64,000 bases of DNA from VAZQ01 sp963785745 (GCA_963785745.1 CAWAWR010000030.1:62001-126000); one strand, 5' to 3'; shown: positions 34,154 to 45,122, numbered from the stretch's first letter. Translations and numbers: made by a program. The notes: generated from the sequence alone by a model not told the origin.

Positions 34154-36289
34154 TTACTGCAACCGCACCAGCACGCTGTCGGTGGAGCCGGTGGCATCGA
34201 TCACCGTCAGGCGCACGAACCCGGGCCCTTCCGGCTCGAAAAACACCGTATTGCGACGGCCGGAGGGCGCCTCCACCGGCAGGCCATTGACCAGCACGGT
34301 GAGCGGCCCGACCCCGCCGGCAAGCTTCAGCGCGATGGGTTCCGGACGGCCGTCGCCGCCGCTCGCCAGCTCGAGCCGCGCGCCATTGGGCGGGAACATG
34401 ATCCGGACTTGCGTATCCGCCTCGCCGGCCACGCCATTTTGGCGGAACCGCTGCAGCGGCGGCGGCAGGCGGCCGGTCGCGGCCGCGAGCGTGCCGCGGG
34501 GCGCTGCCGGCAGCGCCGCCGGGAGGCTGCCGGTGCGAGCGAAGGCATCGAACAGGATCGGCGCCGCGGCGCTGCGGGCGATCAGGCCCGGCACCGGCGC
34601 GCCGTCCGGCCGTCCGACCCAGACGCCGATGGTGCGCTTGCCGTCGAAGCCGACCGCCCAGGCGTCGCGATAGCCGTACGACGTGCCGGTCTTGAACGCG
34701 ATGCGGCCGCCGGCGGCGTTCTCGGGCGGCGGCGTGCCGAGCATCACATTGCCGAGATACCACGCGGCGACCGGCTCCATCAGACGGCGCGGCGCCGGCG
34801 GCTCGCCGGCGTCGTCCATGCGCTCGGTCAGCGCGATGGTGTTGCCGAGCCGCGCGACGCCGGCATAGAGCATGACGAGATCGTTGAGCGTCACGCCGAC
34901 GCCGCCGAGGCCCATCGCCAGTCCGGGCGCTTCGCCGCGCGGCAGCACCAGCGCGCCGCCGGCCTGCGCCAGGCGCGCCGTGAAGCGGCTCGCACCGACG
35001 CGATCGAGCACCGCCACCGCCGGAACATTGAGCGAGAGCTGCAGCGCGCGGCGCACGGTGACGGTGCCCTGAAAACTCAGATCGAAATTCTCCGGCGCGT
35101 AACTGCCGTAGCGGATCGGGCGGTCGTCGATCAGCGTTTCGGGATGGATGAGCCCATCCTCGAAGCCGAGGCCGTAGATGAACGGCTTGAGCGCGGAGCC
35201 CGGCGAGCGCAGCGCCTGCGTCATGTCGACCTGGCCGGCGCGACTCATGTCGAAATAGTCGGACGACGCCACCCGCGCATGCACCTCGCCGGTCTCGTTG
35301 TCGACCACGAGGATGGCGACCGAGATCGATTGACCGAGCGTGCGCGCCCGCTCGCGCGCGAGATCTTCGAGGCTCTTCTGCAGCGGCGCCTGGATGCTCA
35401 GCCGGTGAATGGCGCGCGCGGGCGTCGCGGCCATCACCGCGTCCGCCGAATGCGGCGCCAATGCCGGCATCGGACGCCGGCCTTCCGCGACGGCTTCCTG
35501 CTTCGCACGTTCGATCTCGTCGGCCGGCACGACGCCCGCCGCCGCCAGCCGGTCGAGCACGCGATCGCGGGCGGAACGCGCGGCAACGGCGGAGCGATCC
35601 GGCCGCCGAACCTCGGGCGATTGCGGCAGTGCGACCAGCAGCGCCGATTCCGCCAGCGTCAGCCGCCGCGGCTCCTTGCCGAAATAGGCGAGCGACGCGG
35701 CGCGGATACCTTCCAGATTGCCGCCATAAGGCGCGAGGCTGAAGTAGAGCGCGATGATTTCGTCCTTGCTGAGCGTGCGTTCGAGCTGGACCGCGCGCAC
35801 CAACTGGCGAAGCTTGGCGATGAAGCTCCGCTCGCTGCGCGGCTCGAGCAGCCGCGCCACCTGCATGGTCAGCGTGGAGGCGCCCGACACGATGCGGCCG
35901 TTGGCGATCAACTGCGAGAACGCGCGGCCGAGCGCCAGCGGATCGACGCCACGGTGGCTCATGAAGCGACGGTCCTCGTAGGCGAACAGCATCGCGAGAA
36001 ACCGCGGATCGACGTCCGCCCTTGTCGCCGGCAGCCGCCAGCGGCCGTCCGGCGTGGTGTAGGGCCGCAGCAGACGGCCGTCGCGGTCGACCACCAGCGT
36101 GGAGAACGCTAGCCCCTCCCCGCGCGGCACGGGACCCAGCGAGGCGATCCACCACCAGCTCACGCCCGTCATCATGACGAGCATGAGCAGCGCCACCGCG
36201 ATACCGAGGCGCAGGATGCGCCACAGCCGCCGTCCCGCCCCCGTTAAACGAGAGCGAGACGCGCCGGTGCTGGTGGCGTTGTCGTTCAT
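34154..36289 (-). CDS. pbpC: Penicillin-binding protein 1C (bifunctional peptidoglycan synthase)
   Basis: 711 residues: an N-terminal membrane anchor, then a GT51 transglycosylase with FAYEDRRFMSHRGVDP (catalytic Glu) and SGASTLTMQVARLL. The transpeptidase has the active serine in SPGSALKPF (about 364-367), an SLN triad member and the KTGTSYGYRDAW box (about 533). A C-terminal beta domain of about 90 residues is the PBP1C-specific cap. It overlaps the alpha-2-macroglobulin gene by four bases (ATGA). The two proteins are known partners: the macroglobulin traps proteases that breach the outer membrane while PBP1C repairs peptidoglycan. Confidence 0.93.
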   Translation of the reverse strand: MNDNATSTGASRSRLTGAGRRLWRILRLGIAVALLMLVMMTGVSWWWIASLGPVPRGEGLAFSTLVVDRDGRLLRPYTTPDGRWRLPATRADVDPRFLAMLFAYEDRRFMSHRGVDPLALGRAFSQLIANGRIVSGASTLTMQVARLLEPRSERSFIAKLRQLVRAVQLERTLSKDEIIALYFSLAPYGGNLEGIRAASLAYFGKEPRRLTLAESALLVALPQSPEVRRPDRSAVAARSARDRVLDRLAAAGVVPADEIERAKQEAVAEGRRPMPALAPHSADAVMAATPARAIHRLSIQAPLQKSLEDLARERARTLGQSISVAILVVDNETGEVHARVASSDYFDMSRAGQVDMTQALRSPGSALKPFIYGLGFEDGLIHPETLIDDRPIRYGSYAPENFDLSFQGTVTVRRALQLSLNVPAVAVLDRVGASRFTARLAQAGGALVLPRGEAPGLAMGLGGVGVTLNDLVMLYAGVARLGNTIALTERMDDAGEPPAPRRLMEPVAAWYLGNVMLGTPPPENAAGGRIAFKTGTSYGYRDAWAVGFDGKRTIGVWVGRPDGAPVPGLIARSAAAPILFDAFARTGSLPAALPAAPRGTLAAATGRLPPPLQRFRQNGVAGEADTQVRIMFPPNGARLELASGGDGRPEPIALKLAGGVGPLTVLVNGLPVEAPSGRRNTVFFEPEGPGFVRLTVIDATGSTDSVLVRLQ

Positions 36290-39200
36290 CGCGCCGCCGT
36301 CACCTCAACCTTGCCGGAGCCGGTGCGGCCGAAGCGGTCGGGACGATACATGTCCTCGACGAACGCCTGCGGGTGTACGTAGGTCCCCGGCGACACCGCC
36401 CGCACCACATAGGCGACGGTAAACACCGACGGATCGGTGCTCTTGCGGTTGAACGCGGCGCTGAACCGGTCATCGCGGAACTCCGCATTGACCGGAACCG
36501 CACTATCCTGAATCCAGGGCAGCGTGCCGGTCTCACCGGAGGACACGAGACGCGGATTGTCGATCTCGAACCCGGCCGGCAGGTAGTCCGCGACGATGAC
36601 GCGGCCGAACTGCGGTTGCGGCTCGGTGATCCGCAGCACCACCGCGAAGCGGTCGTTCTGCCTCGCCTTCGCCGGATCGGCCGGCTTGCCGTCGAGCGTG
36701 AAGTAGAGCCGCTCGATCTTGAAGCCACGGTCGGCGGCGGGCTCCGGCACCAGCGGCGCGCCGTTGACCGTCACCACCGCCTGCAACGGCGCCTCGCCGG
36801 TGTTGGCGATCCGCAGCGGCGGCTGCAGATGGCTCGGCAGGAAGCGCCGGTTGAGCGCGCCCTGGCGCTTCTCGCCGGCGACGTCGAGCGACACGTCGGT
36901 TGCGTCCTTGGCGAGCGCACGGGCGGCCAGCACCATCCACGCGTTCTCCTGCGTCGAGGTGTAAGGCGTCAGCGCCCGCGCGGCCTCGACACGCTCGATC
37001 GCGCCGGTGATGGTGGCGCGTGGCGCGCCGCCTTCCGACGCGAGCGTGATCAGCGCCGCGCCGTCCCGCAGGACCGAGCCGTAGTCGACCCGGCCGTATT
37101 CGAGCGTCGGCTGCGGCGCCATCGAGCGCAGCGCCGCCGTATAGACCCGCTCGGCGCGGACCTTGTCGCCGAGCATGCCGAGCGCGGCGGCAAGCTGCGC
37201 CTTGGCAATGGTGGTCGTGAAGTCGTCGAGCTTGGTGTCGACGAAGTAGCGGAGATCGCCGACCGGCGCCGCGCCGTTGCGCGCCAGCACGTAGAGCGCA
37301 TAGGCGAGATTGCGGCCGCCGTTGCGGCCCGGATCCTCGGCGTTGCCGACGAAGTTCCGCAGCCGCTGCACCGCCAGCCGGTAGGCCGTGTCGGGCACCT
37401 GGAAGTTGCGCTCGCGCGCACGGGTCAGGAAGTCGGTGACGTAGGCGTCGAGCCATACGTCGTCGCCGCCCACCGACCAGAGGCCGAACGAGCCGTTCGC
37501 GCCCTGCCGCGAGAGCAAGCGGTCGATCGACTCCTGGATGCGCTTGTCGACAGCATCGTCGAGCGCGAGATGCGTCGCGCTGGCGAGGTCGTTGACGTAC
37601 AGCAGCGGCAGCGCGCGGCTGGTGATCTGCTCGGTGCATCCGAACGGATAGCGGTCGAGCGCCGCCAGCAGCGCCGCGGCATCGAGCGCGGTCGAGAACC
37701 CGACCGAGACCGACACGCTGCCCGTTCCGGGCACGAGATCGGTGAACAGGTCGTTCGACAGCGTGACGCTCTCGCCCCGGGCGACGGTCTGCACCGTACG
37801 GCGCGCGAGGATCTGCGTCGCGGGCTTGACCGCCAGCGCGTAGGTGCGTTCGAGCGCGAAGCCGCCCGGTCCGCTGACGCGCACGGTGACGTTGCCGATG
37901 CCGACGCCGGGCGCCGTCAGCGGCAGCGACACGGCGCTGCGCTGCTTGGCGTTGAGCCGTACCGTCTGCGGCGTGGCCTTGCCGGTCACGTTGACGCCGT
38001 CGCTCTTCACCTCGACGCGGTACTCGCCCGCCTGTCCATCGACATTGTCGACGTCGAGATGCATGGCGCCGCGATCCCCGTTGAGCAGGAAGCGCGGCAA
38101 CGTCGCTGTGACCACCACCTGATCGCGGATGGTCACGTCGGCCGTGGCGCGGCCGACCTTGTCGCGCGACCACGCCACCGCCATCACCCGGGCGGTGCCG
38201 GCGAAATCGGGAATGTCGAAGACGATCTCGGCGGTGCCGTCGGGCTTGACCGTGACCAGGCCCGAATAGAGCGCCAGCGGTTTCTGCGCCGGCGGGCTGC
38301 CTTGCAACTCCGCCGCGGCGATGTCGCCGCCGCTCCGGATCTGCCCGCGCGTGCCTTGCATGCCGTCGATGAGCTGGCCGTAGAGATCGCGGAGTTCAGC
38401 AGCAAGGCGGCGCTGGCCAAGGTAGTGCTCGTCCGGCGCCGGCGGCTTGTAGTTGGTCAGATTGAGGATGCCGACATCGACGGCGGCAACGACGATGCGC
38501 GCCTCCTCGCCGGCCGCAAGGCCGCCGATCTTGACCGGAATCCGCAGCGCCGTGCCGGGACGCGTGAGCTGCGGCGCGGACATGTTGACCGCGAGCGTGC
38601 GCGCCTGGCGGTTGACGCTGAACCACTGCACGCCGATGGCGCGGCCGGGCATGCGCTGGGCGTTGGCGTCAAGCGGACGCCGCAAGGTTCCCACCACATA
38701 GGCGCCGGTGCCCCAGTCCTTGCCGACCGGGATTTGCAGCCGCGCGGTGCCCGGCTGCACGTCTTGCGTAACGGTTGTCAGCAGGCGCTCGCCGATCACG
38801 CTCAGCGTGACCTTGCCGGCGGTACGCGCCGTGATCGCGACGGTCATGGTGTCGCCGGCCGCGTATTCCGGCTTGTCGAGCGCGACCTCGAGCATGTCGG
38901 GCGTGTCGGCGGTCGCTTCGGTGTACCAGCCGGCGTCGAAGCCGATCGACGTCACCGGGCCGTCACGCTCGCCAGTCGAGATCTCGAGCCGGTAGCGGCC
39001 CCATTGCACCGGCAGCGACAGCCGCGCGGGCGTGCCGGCGGCGGTGTTGAGCTGGCCGTCGGCGATGCGCCGCGTCAGCTTCACCGGCTCGAAGTCCCAG
39101 GTGTTGTCACGGCGGTACCATTGATATCGGGTCTCGACCCGCAGCAATTCGTAACGCAGGCCGCTGCGCGTCAGCGCCGCGCCGTCGGGTCCGACGACGA

Positions 39201-41506
39201 CAACGTCAAACGTCGCCTGCTCGCCTTCGCCGAGCGAACGGCCGGAGAACAGCGGCCGCACGCCGATCATCGGCCCCGCGGCCGTCACCGGCAGCGTGAG
39301 CTTGCGCTCGACCGCACGACCGCCCGCTTCCGCAAGCCGGATGGTCACGCGCGCTTCGAGCGGACGCGTCGCCTGCGGCACCTTGTCGAGGCTGACCGGG
39401 AAAGCGGCACGCCCGGCGCTGTCGGTCGCCGGAAGCCCTTCAAGCGGGCTTCGCGTGGCCTCGATCTGCTCGTCGGACAGGCCGAAGCGGTAGCCGGCAA
39501 AGCCCGTGCGTTCCGAGGCCGGCGCGACGATGACCTCGCCCGCGACCTCAAGGCCGGCCGCCGGTGCGCCATAGAGATAGCGGCCCTCCAGCGTGACCTG
39601 CGCCGGCTCCGCGCGAGCGACGCTTTTCGCCGCCGAGTTCAGCTCGAACTCCAGCCGGTCGGGCACGTAGTCCTCGACCATGAACGTCACTTCGCCCACC
39701 GCCGGGCGTTTCGGGTCGGTGAAGGCGCGCACGCGCCAGGTGCCGGTCGGCGCCGACTGCACCAGCGGCACTTCGAGGCTGCGACCGCCGACGCCCTGGT
39801 CGGCGACCGTCACGCGCCGGTATTCGACGCCGTCGGGACGCTCGACCACCAGCGTGAGCGGCACGCCGACAGCGGCCATGCCCTGCGGGTCACGCAGCAG
39901 CGCGGTGACGTGCACGTTCTCGCCGGAGCGATAGACGCCGCGCTCGGTGAAGACGAATCCGTCGAGACCGGCCGGCGCATTGCGGCCGGCCACGCCGCGG
40001 TCGGCCAGGTCGAACGCCGGCGATCGAAGACTCAGGAAGGCGTAGTCGCCCTTGGCGTCGGTCGCGACCAGCATCGCGGGCGCCGCGCCGACCTCGCCGC
40101 GCGCCAGCGCCGCTTCGAACTGCACATAGCCGGCATTGTTGGTGCGCTTGGTCGAGAGCACCTCGTTGTTGCGCGACAGCAGCCGCACCTCGACATTGTT
40201 GCCGCCCTGCGTGGTTTCGAGCGAATGCACGAAGGTGTGGATGCCGTCGTTGCCCGAATAGGCCGTGAGCCCGAGGTCGGACACGATGAACCATTGCGTC
40301 GCCAGGTCGGCGAAGTCCTCGCCGATCGCACCGGCGGCGCTCGCCACCACCACATAGACGCCGGCCGAGAGATTGGGGATCGCTTCGCTCACCGGGAATG
40401 CGGTGGTTACGTCCGCATTCTGCGTGGGCTCGACTTTCATCTCGCCCTTCCAGACCTGCGAGCCGCGCTCTTCCCGCAAGCCGCGCGAGCTCGTAGCGGT
40501 TGAGCGTGCGCTGGAAGTCATGGCCGAGCACGGTCGAGACCAGGTTGCGGTCGCCGATGCGATAGACCTCGAGCGTCACCGCTGACGCGTTCACGCTCAC
40601 GACAGGAATGCCGCGCTGCCCGACGCGCGGCAGCACATAGGCGCGGCCGGAAAAGCGCACCAGCGGCTTGCGGTCGCGGACATAGATGTTGAATTCGGCC
40701 GGCTTCGCCAGCGTTTCACGGACCGAGGACGGAATGCCGGCGCGCAGCGTGATGGAGTAGCGCTCGCCGTGCTTCAGGCCCTCGACGCAGATCTGGCGCG
40801 CGTCGACCGACAGCGCCGGGCGGTCCTGGCCGGAGACCGCGACGAACGGCGACAGGTCGGCGCGCCGGCCGGGCAAATCCTCCGAGAACTGGAAGCAGGC
40901 GCGCGGCGACGAGGCGTCGGCATCGACCGAGTAGTCGAGCAGGCGGAAGCCGTGATCCTCGCGCATGCGCTCGTATTGCTGACGGACGTCGGCGACCTCC
41001 CGGAGATCAAGCGAGAGCCGCATCGCGTCGAGCGCGGGACGCCAGAGCTGGCGGTCGGCGAAGCTGCGCGACACGATCAGCAGGGCGGCCGCCTCCTCTG
41101 CCGGCGACTTGGTGCGCTGGTAGGCGATGTAGGCGGCGGTCGCGGCGCGTTCGAGCAGCGACGTCCGCTCGCGGACATTGCCCGGCCGGATCTGCAGCAC
41201 GGTCTGCGCGATGCGCAGCCAGTTGGCGCTGTCCTCGGGCGCGACCACGGTGATTCGGCCGAGGATCTGCAAGCCTGAACGGAAATCGTTGCGCTGGAAC
41301 GCCGCATCGGCATCGCGCCGCAGCGCCGCGGCGGGCGCCGTCACCTGACCCGATTCGGCCCTGATCTGCGCCTCGAGCTTGATCGCCGCATCGGCGAGGT
41401 CGTCGCGCTGGAACGCCTTTTGTGCGACGGCAACGCCCGAGATGGCGACAGACAAAAGGGTGACGAGCGCGGCAAGAAGGCCGGCGCGGGCGGGCGACGA
41501 AAACAT
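36286..41506 (-). CDS. Bacterial alpha-2-macroglobulin (type I, thioester), one frameshift
   Basis: Restored length about 1739 residues, as in YfhM-type macroglobulins. Signal peptide ends ISGVAVAQ; no lipobox cysteine is visible, so it may be soluble rather than lipid-anchored. Many MG/beta-sandwich domains follow. The thioester motif FGCTEQ lies at about residue 1288, so covalent protease trapping should work, and an alpha-alpha barrel follows. The frame shifts near 40483, where CGGCTTGCGGG replaces the expected CGGCTGCGGG (one extra T); REERGSQVWKG continues the protein. The start at 41506 has GGAGGTTCACCC. Coupled to pbpC by ATGA. Confidence 0.9.
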
Positions 41507-41656
41507 GGGTGAACCTCCATCCCCGCCGGCCACCACCGTGCGGGACAGCTAAAAATGATCGCTCAATCGTGTCGAGGTCGTGACCGGAAACATTAACTCG
41601 CGTGCTGGCGACCGGGGGGCCCCTTTGTTAAAAGACGGCGGTTACAAGACTGGAAC

Positions 41657-41733
41657 GGCCCCGTAGCTCAGCGGATTAGAGCAGCAGCCTTCTAAGCTGT
41701 TGGTCGGAGGTTCGAGTCCTCCCGGGGTCGCCA
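41657..41733 (+). tRNA. tRNA-Arg (anticodon TCT)
   Basis: A 77-base cloverleaf with acceptor GGCCCCG pairing to CGGGGTC, D-arm GCTCAGCGGATTAGAGC, anticodon arm GCAGC-CTTCTAA-GCTGT giving anticodon TCT (codon AGA), T-arm with TTCGAGTCC, discriminator G and an encoded CCA. It reads a rare codon in such a GC-rich genome. tRNA genes are common integration sites, but no integrase is visible on either side. Confidence 0.95.
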
Positions 41734-41825
41734 ATCAATTCAAAGGCTTGGAGAGAACGGGAGGCCACGCAACCTCATTTGCGGGGACATCCCGGCGGGC
41801 ACGCTGTGTTCCGAGTTAACGATTG

Positions 41826-42749
41826 TCAGAACACCTGAATAACTGCGACGCCGGCAAGCAGAAGCACCACGCCTCCGAAGCGCAAAGCGGAGATCTGGCG
41901 CTTGGGCAGACGGAACCAACCATAGCGATCCACGAACAGCGATGCGATCTGCTGGCCGGCGACCGTGAGGCCAACGGCGGCGGCGGTACCGATCACAGGA
42001 ATTGCGGTGAAGACGGTGGTCACGTAGGTGGCGCCACAGACCGCGCCAAGCCATCCCCACCAGGGCATCTTCGCAAGTCCGGCAAGCTGCGGCTTCGGGG
42101 CGTCCGTGAGGGCAATCGTGAGCAACAGCACGACGGCCATGGACAGGGTCGCAACCGTGAAGCTGATGGTGCCGACGACGAACGGCGCTCCGATATCGCT
42201 TCGCAGAAGTCCATTGATCGCGCCTTGCACAGGCAGAACGGCGCCCGCGAGCAGCGCGAGAAGGATCCATCCGAGCTTCGCGGCCGACAGTTCGCTGGTC
42301 GCGCCTTTCTGACCGAAGACGATCGCCGTGGCGCCGGCGAACACCGCAAGCGTCCCCATGATCGTCATCGCTTCCGCCGGCTGCGGGGGCACGCCGAGCA
42401 CCCCGAACGTGTCGAGACTGAGCGATGCGAGCATTTGGCCCGCGATGAACAGGCCGACCGTCACCACCGCGCCAAGCCGCGGAAACAGGATGATGGTGGA
42501 CGCGACATAGATCGCCGTCGCAATGCCTCCGATCGCATGCCACCAGGGCACGCCCGGCAGGCTGCCGAAGGCAAGCACGGTCCCGGTTGCGGCAGCAACG
42601 ATCAGGAGCAGCACGCCGGCGATGACGACCTGAATGGTCGTCGCGACGAACGGGTTGCCGGTTGCCTTCGAGAGCTGGGTATTGGCCCCCGCCTGGACGG
42701 CCAGCAAGCCTCCGGCAAGCAGAGACAGCGGCACAAACAGTGCTTCCAT
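41826..42749 (-). CDS. DMT-family transporter, fused YdcZ (DUF606) pair
   Basis: 307 residues with about ten helices forming two similar halves: GGLLAVQAGANTQLSKATGN and GAVLPVQGAINGLLRSDIG each open a half, and GLFIAGQMLASLSLD and GLTVAGQQIASLFVD each end one. Two-half fusions of the five-helix YdcZ/DUF606 unit belong to the drug/metabolite superfamily; the substrate is unknown. The LysR gene 158 bases upstream on the same strand may regulate it. It lies just beyond the tRNA. Confidence 0.85.
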   Translation of the reverse strand: MEALFVPLSLLAGGLLAVQAGANTQLSKATGNPFVATTIQVVIAGVLLLIVAAATGTVLAFGSLPGVPWWHAIGGIATAIYVASTIILFPRLGAVVTVGLFIAGQMLASLSLDTFGVLGVPPQPAEAMTIMGTLAVFAGATAIVFGQKGATSELSAAKLGWILLALLAGAVLPVQGAINGLLRSDIGAPFVVGTISFTVATLSMAVVLLLTIALTDAPKPQLAGLAKMPWWGWLGAVCGATYVTTVFTAIPVIGTAAAVGLTVAGQQIASLFVDRYGWFRLPKRQISALRFGGVVLLLAGVAVIQVF

Positions 42750-42907
42750 GACACGAACTCCATATTTTCCGTGAGCTGCGACGACGCGGTTCAGGCGGTC
42801 CGCTTTGTGCTCACCGGCTGGAGATAGAGCGCGCGGGAACGCGCCGCGATCTGTACTTTTGCCGATTCAGTCTGCGGGAACGCACAGGGAAATGCCCGAA
42901 CGCGGTC

Positions 42908-43822
42908 TCAGCGTTTGCGGCCGCGCGGGGCGTCAGTCCCCTCGATAAGTCGGCGATGGCGACCGAGCGCCTTGGCGGCAAACTCGGTGAAGGTCCTGAT
43001 CCGGGCGGTATGACGCAGATCCTCGTGCGTCAAAATCCAAAGCTCCGTCTGCATCGCGACAATGGGACGGTGAACGCGTACGAGACCGGGGCACGTATCG
43101 CCCAAATAACACGGAAGCGCCGCCAGCCCGAGACCGGCCAGCGCCGCCTGCCGTAAGCCCAGAAGCGAGTCAGCGCGAAGCGTGATCTCGCTCCCGGGCA
43201 GCTTCGAACGCATCCACTGCGCGATCGACGTGGTCGCCAGCGTATCGTCCGGCCCGACCCACTGGTGGGCGACGAGATCTTCGGTCTTTCGGTGCTTCGC
43301 CAGGTAAGAGGGACTCCCATAGATCGCGTGTGCAATCTCCGCGATGCGGCGACCGACGAGCGTTTTGGGCGGATTGCTGGCGGGACGGATCGCTACATCG
43401 GCATCGCGTTTCGTAAGATTGAACATGACGTTTGAGAGCGCCACCTCGATGCTGATTCCAGGATGAGCGGCGCGAAACGCCGCCAGAATGTCGGGCAGGA
43501 TTGATCCCATCAGGGTGTCGGTGGTGGTGACGCGAATTGCACCGGACAGCCGGAGATCCTGCCCGGCAAGCTTGCGCTCGAGGTTCGTCACTGTGTCGTC
43601 GATGTGGCGCGCCGTCGCGATGAGTTCCTCGCCGCCAGCGGTCAGGACATAGCCGGTCGGCAGCCGCTCGAACAATCGCAAACCAAGCCGCTTCTCAAAG
43701 GCGTCGACGCGCCTCAGCACCGTCGTATGATTTACGCCGAGGGTGCGAGCCGCCCCTGCAAGCGATCCCGCATCGGCGACGGCAAGAACGTAACGAAGGT
43801 CGTCCCACGCCAATTCGGTCAT
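42908..43822 (-). CDS. LysR-family transcriptional regulator
   Basis: 304 residues. The N-terminal HTH reads WDDLRYVLAVADAGSLAGAARTLGVNHTTVLRRVDAFEKRLG. The H-T-T-V-L-R recognition element is typical of a rhizobial LysR subgroup. The effector domain runs from about residue 90 (LSGAIRVTTTDTLMGSILPDIL). The start at 43822 is taken because MTELAWDDL is the family beginning; open sequence upstream is Arg/Ala-rich and not family-like. It may control the DMT exporter downstream on the same strand. Confidence 0.88.
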   Translation of the reverse strand: MTELAWDDLRYVLAVADAGSLAGAARTLGVNHTTVLRRVDAFEKRLGLRLFERLPTGYVLTAGGEELIATARHIDDTVTNLERKLAGQDLRLSGAIRVTTTDTLMGSILPDILAAFRAAHPGISIEVALSNVMFNLTKRDADVAIRPASNPPKTLVGRRIAEIAHAIYGSPSYLAKHRKTEDLVAHQWVGPDDTLATTSIAQWMRSKLPGSEITLRADSLLGLRQAALAGLGLAALPCYLGDTCPGLVRVHRPIVAMQTELWILTHEDLRHTARIRTFTEFAAKALGRHRRLIEGTDAPRGRKR

Positions 43823-43856
43823 GTCGGAGCCTGCGCGTCCTTGCGCCCCCCGCGCC

Positions 43857-44117
43857 CTAACGGCACTCAACGGTGCAATTGTCATTCGGACAATTGGCGC
43901 CGGGCGCACAATATGCGCGCGGCCTGCAAACCGTCGTGCAGGTTTGCGGTCTCGGAACTGGGTATGTCTGAAGAGGGGTACTAAGCGGAGGCGGCGGCGG
44001 TGGTGGCACGACGATGACGGGCGGGGCTACCGGGACCGTAGGCACGCCCCGTTGAGCGACCGCTCCATGCGCAAACAGCACCACTCCCAGCGTCACCGGC
44101 AGGAACATGACGCGCAT
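43857..44117 (-). CDS. Small secreted Pro-rich, Cys-rich protein
   Basis: 86 residues: signal peptide (MRVMFLPVTLGVVLFAHGAVAQ), a polyproline spacer (VAPPVIVVPPPPPPPLSTPL) and a C-terminal tail with six cysteines (QTCTTVCRPRAYCAPGANCPNDNCTVECR core). GGAAGGAAG precedes the ATG. The polyproline stalk plus disulfide knob is a layout of surface-exposed or cell-wall-spanning small proteins, but no family is recognised. Confidence 0.7.
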   Translation of the reverse strand: MRVMFLPVTLGVVLFAHGAVAQRGVPTVPVAPPVIVVPPPPPPPLSTPLQTYPVPRPQTCTTVCRPRAYCAPGANCPNDNCTVECR

Positions 44118-44473
44118 TGCACTTCCTTCCCTGACGACTTGATTGTCGATCTGACAAATCAGGCCAAACGCCACTGAGAGAGCCGGCCTGCACAATTGCG
44201 GCGCAACGCCGCCAATAGCCTAGTTCCGTCGGGGCTTTGGCTCAACCCACGGGAATACCAGGGGGCCGATCAATCGGCCCGTTTTGCCGCTGACCGCCCT
44301 GGCTCAAGCCCCGTTTTTCCGAGCGTTATTGCGCGTTTTGCCCGGCCACCGTCCGGCGGCGTTGCATTCGCCCAAACTGTGATGGCCGACACAGCCACCA
44401 GCCGCGGCATCAGCGAGATTGCAATCACGGCTCGGGGATAAGCCCAGCCGAGCAAACCTAAGGAACCTTCAAC
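44118..44473. other. Divergent intergenic region
   Basis: About 355 bases between two divergent secreted-protein genes. It holds the promoters for both and a final purine-rich ribosome site (TAAGGAACC) for the His-rich gene. I see no RNA gene, repeat or convincing operator. Confidence 0.3.
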
Positions 44474-45010
44474 ATGTTCAAGCGCACTGCAATCTTTGCT
44501 TTCGCCGCAGCGGTCGTTGTTGCCGTTGCGACGCTCGCGTCCAGCAATGCCGACGCCCGCGGTCACGGCGGCGGCGGCGGCGGCGGTCACCGCGGCGGTG
44601 GCGGCGGCGGTGGTATGCGGCACATGCACGGCGGTGGTCATCACGGTCATCATGGCCATCACCGTCATCACGGCCATCACCGTCACCACGGCCACCATCA
44701 CCACCACCACCGTCACCACGGCCACCACCACCACCATCACCGCCACCACTACGCTTACTGGCGCTATCACCGCTGGTATCGCTACTACTACCCGACCTAT
44801 GCCGCTCCGTCGTATCCGGTCTATCCGACCTACACGCCGCCGGCACCGGTCTACCAGTGCCCGCCTCCGGCTCCGGCGCCGGTCAACTACGAGCCTCCGC
44901 AGGCCCCGGCGTATGCTCCGCCGCAGGCTCCCGCGTACGCTCCTCCGCAAGCTCCGGCCTATGCGCCGCAGCCTCCGATGTATGCGCCGCAGCCTCAGCC
45001 CGGCTCGTAA
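44474..45010 (+). CDS. Secreted histidine-rich, proline-rich protein
   Basis: 178 residues. Signal peptide to about residue 28 (ending NADA), then a Gly-rich strip, then roughly 45 residues that are mostly His with Gly and Arg (HHGHHGHHRHHGHHRHHGHH as sample), then aromatic WRYHRWYRYYYPTY and a tail with the repeat PPQAPAYA three times. The His tract can chelate Ni, Zn or Cu, so an extracytoplasmic metal-buffer role is plausible. The tail resembles the Pro/Tyr-rich linkers of small rhizobial envelope proteins. AAGGAACC is the ribosome site and a good terminator follows. Confidence 0.8.
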   Translation: MFKRTAIFAFAAAVVVAVATLASSNADARGHGGGGGGGHRGGGGGGGMRHMHGGGHHGHHGHHRHHGHHRHHGHHHHHHRHHGHHHHHHRHHYAYWRYHRWYRYYYPTYAAPSYPVYPTYTPPAPVYQCPPPAPAPVNYEPPQAPAYAPPQAPAYAPPQAPAYAPQPPMYAPQPQPGS

Positions 45011-45052
45011 GGGCTTGCAACGAGACGTCCAAAGAAACTTGATTGAACTCCT

Positions 45053-45084
45053 AGAACCCCGGCATCGCCCGGGGTTCTTTGCTT
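45053..45084 (+). terminator. Rho-independent terminator after the His-rich gene
   Basis: A 10-bp stem (AGAACCCCGG at 45053-45062 with CCGGGGTTCT at 45069-45078), a 6-base loop and a T-rich tail (TTGCTTT), 43 bases after the stop codon. Confidence 0.85.
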
Positions 45085-45122
45085 TCCGGTGGATGTCTTC
45101 CGCAGCCCGCCAAGATGAAGCG

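Noticed and set aside
34409..36112. Long plus-strand open frame opposite pbpC
   Set aside because: Composition typical of an antisense shadow; the minus-strand frame carries all PBP1C motifs.
36373..40503. A continuous open frame of about 1,376 codons on the plus strand
   Set aside because: It is antisense to the alpha-2-macroglobulin gene, very rich in Arg, Asp and His as expected for the reverse frame of GC-rich coding DNA, and has no recognisable domain.
41657..41733. Genomic island inserted at the tRNA-Arg gene
   Set aside because: No integrase, no second copy of the tRNA 3' end and no shift in base composition are visible on either side.
44640..44760. CRISPR or other spaced repeat array in the CATCACCACGG-type tract
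   Set aside because: It is the coding tract for the histidine-rich segment of a secreted protein; no regular repeat-spacer pattern.
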